This document shows positions 63,865 to 64,000 of a DNA stretch of 64,000 nucleotides, one piece after another. The stretch is from positions 1 to 64,000 of the forward strand of contig NZ_JACIJH010000003.1 in the NCBI RefSeq assembly GCF_014199295.1, in the 5' to 3' direction. Every line of letters begins with the position of its first letter. The first letter of the stretch is position 1. Source of the DNA: Sphingopyxis panaciterrulae. Lineage in GTDB: Bacteria > Pseudomonadota > Alphaproteobacteria > Sphingomonadales > Sphingomonadaceae. The notes beneath the pieces are model-generated. The model worked only from the letters and a program-made list of their open reading frames with translations. It did not search any database and was not told the origin of the DNA. The position numbers and the translations under genes were made by a program.

Positions 63865-64000
63865 TCAATCGACCCGCGCCCGGACCAGCAACAGCCCAAG
63901 CAGGCTAAGCAGCCCCGCCACCCCCAGATACAGCCCGACGAAGCTCGTCCCGCCCCGGTCGCTCAGCCACTGCGCCGCGATCGGCGCCCCCGCGCCGCCC
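63865..64000 (-). CDS. MFS transporter, C-terminal fragment (runs off the window)
   Basis: The 45 visible C-terminal codons read AGAPIAAQWLSDRGGTSFVG, LYLGVAGLLSLLGLLLV, RARVD. This is a cytoplasmic loop then a final membrane helix, typical of the metabolite:H+ symporter group of the major facilitator superfamily (PxxAQxLSDRxG before the last helix). The rest of the gene lies beyond the window, so the substrate cannot be judged. Confidence 0.7.
   Translation of the reverse strand, partial: GGAGAPIAAQWLSDRGGTSFVGLYLGVAGLLSLLGLLLVRARVD

Overview
The window looks like chromosomal DNA of a high-GC alphaproteobacterium, most likely a sphingomonad close to Sphingopyxis. The evidence is a GcrA-type cell-cycle regulator, a split ATP-synthase F0 operon (atpI-B-E-F'-F) away from the F1 genes, the order pyrF/trpF-trpB-trpA-accD-folC, a UPF0262 protein, and a sulfate-assimilation cluster with DUF2849 and DUF934 partners. 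Coding density is high and most genes are housekeeping. I see no rRNA, tRNA, CRISPR array, prophage or intact insertion sequence.

Layout. 0.5-9.7 kb: thiolase, RcnB-like protein, SH3 protein, 2-hydroxyacid dehydrogenase, a small GIY-YIG gene in an inverted-repeat cassette, a nitronate monooxygenase-like flavoprotein, a hydrolase/glycosyltransferase pair, and astD. 10-14 kb: cobA-DUF2849-cysI-DUF934-cysH, which makes siroheme precursor and reduces APS to sulfide. 14-18 kb: dnaB, then UPF0262, a GH25-like protein, cdd and dcd. 18-23 kb: GH5 glucanase, DoxX, an enoyl-reductase-like protein, a thioesterase. 23-26 kb: an EF-hand protein upstream of a response regulator/histidine kinase pair. 26-34 kb: ABC-2 permease, gcrA, thioesterase, outer-membrane barrel, parE, and an ECF sigma/membrane protein/beta-lactamase-fold operon. 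34-41 kb, minus strand: LysR, apaG, metZ, leuB, recO, thioesterase, uvrC. 41-44 kb: ATP synthase F0. 44-48 kb: YdbL-YnbE-YdbH intermembrane lipid-transport set. 48-52 kb: radC, rnk, a Pro-rich EF-hand protein, purB. 52-59 kb: lapA-like, pyrF, trpF, trpB, a small membrane ORF, trpA, accD, a second GIY-YIG cassette, folC. 59-64 kb: AmpG-like transporter, DUF1223 protein, a MITE-like element, a lone receiver protein, an RluB/RsuA-type synthase, rsmD, and the 3' end of an MFS transporter.

The accessory signal lies in the intergenic gaps. Many hold REP-like inverted repeats of at least six families. Two small GIY-YIG nuclease genes are each tightly bracketed by a perfect 28-29 bp inverted pair. 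Each pair belongs to a different family, and both families also occur as stand-alone noncoding repeats here. This suggests that the GIY-YIG proteins are linked to repeat dispersal, by analogy with RAYT transposases and REP elements. It is my best candidate for an under-described system. A separate element of about 264 bp (61296-61559) has 31-bp terminal inverted repeats and a TA target duplication, and its end forms part of the stop codon of the neighbouring gene.

All functional names come from reading motifs by eye. No database search was run.
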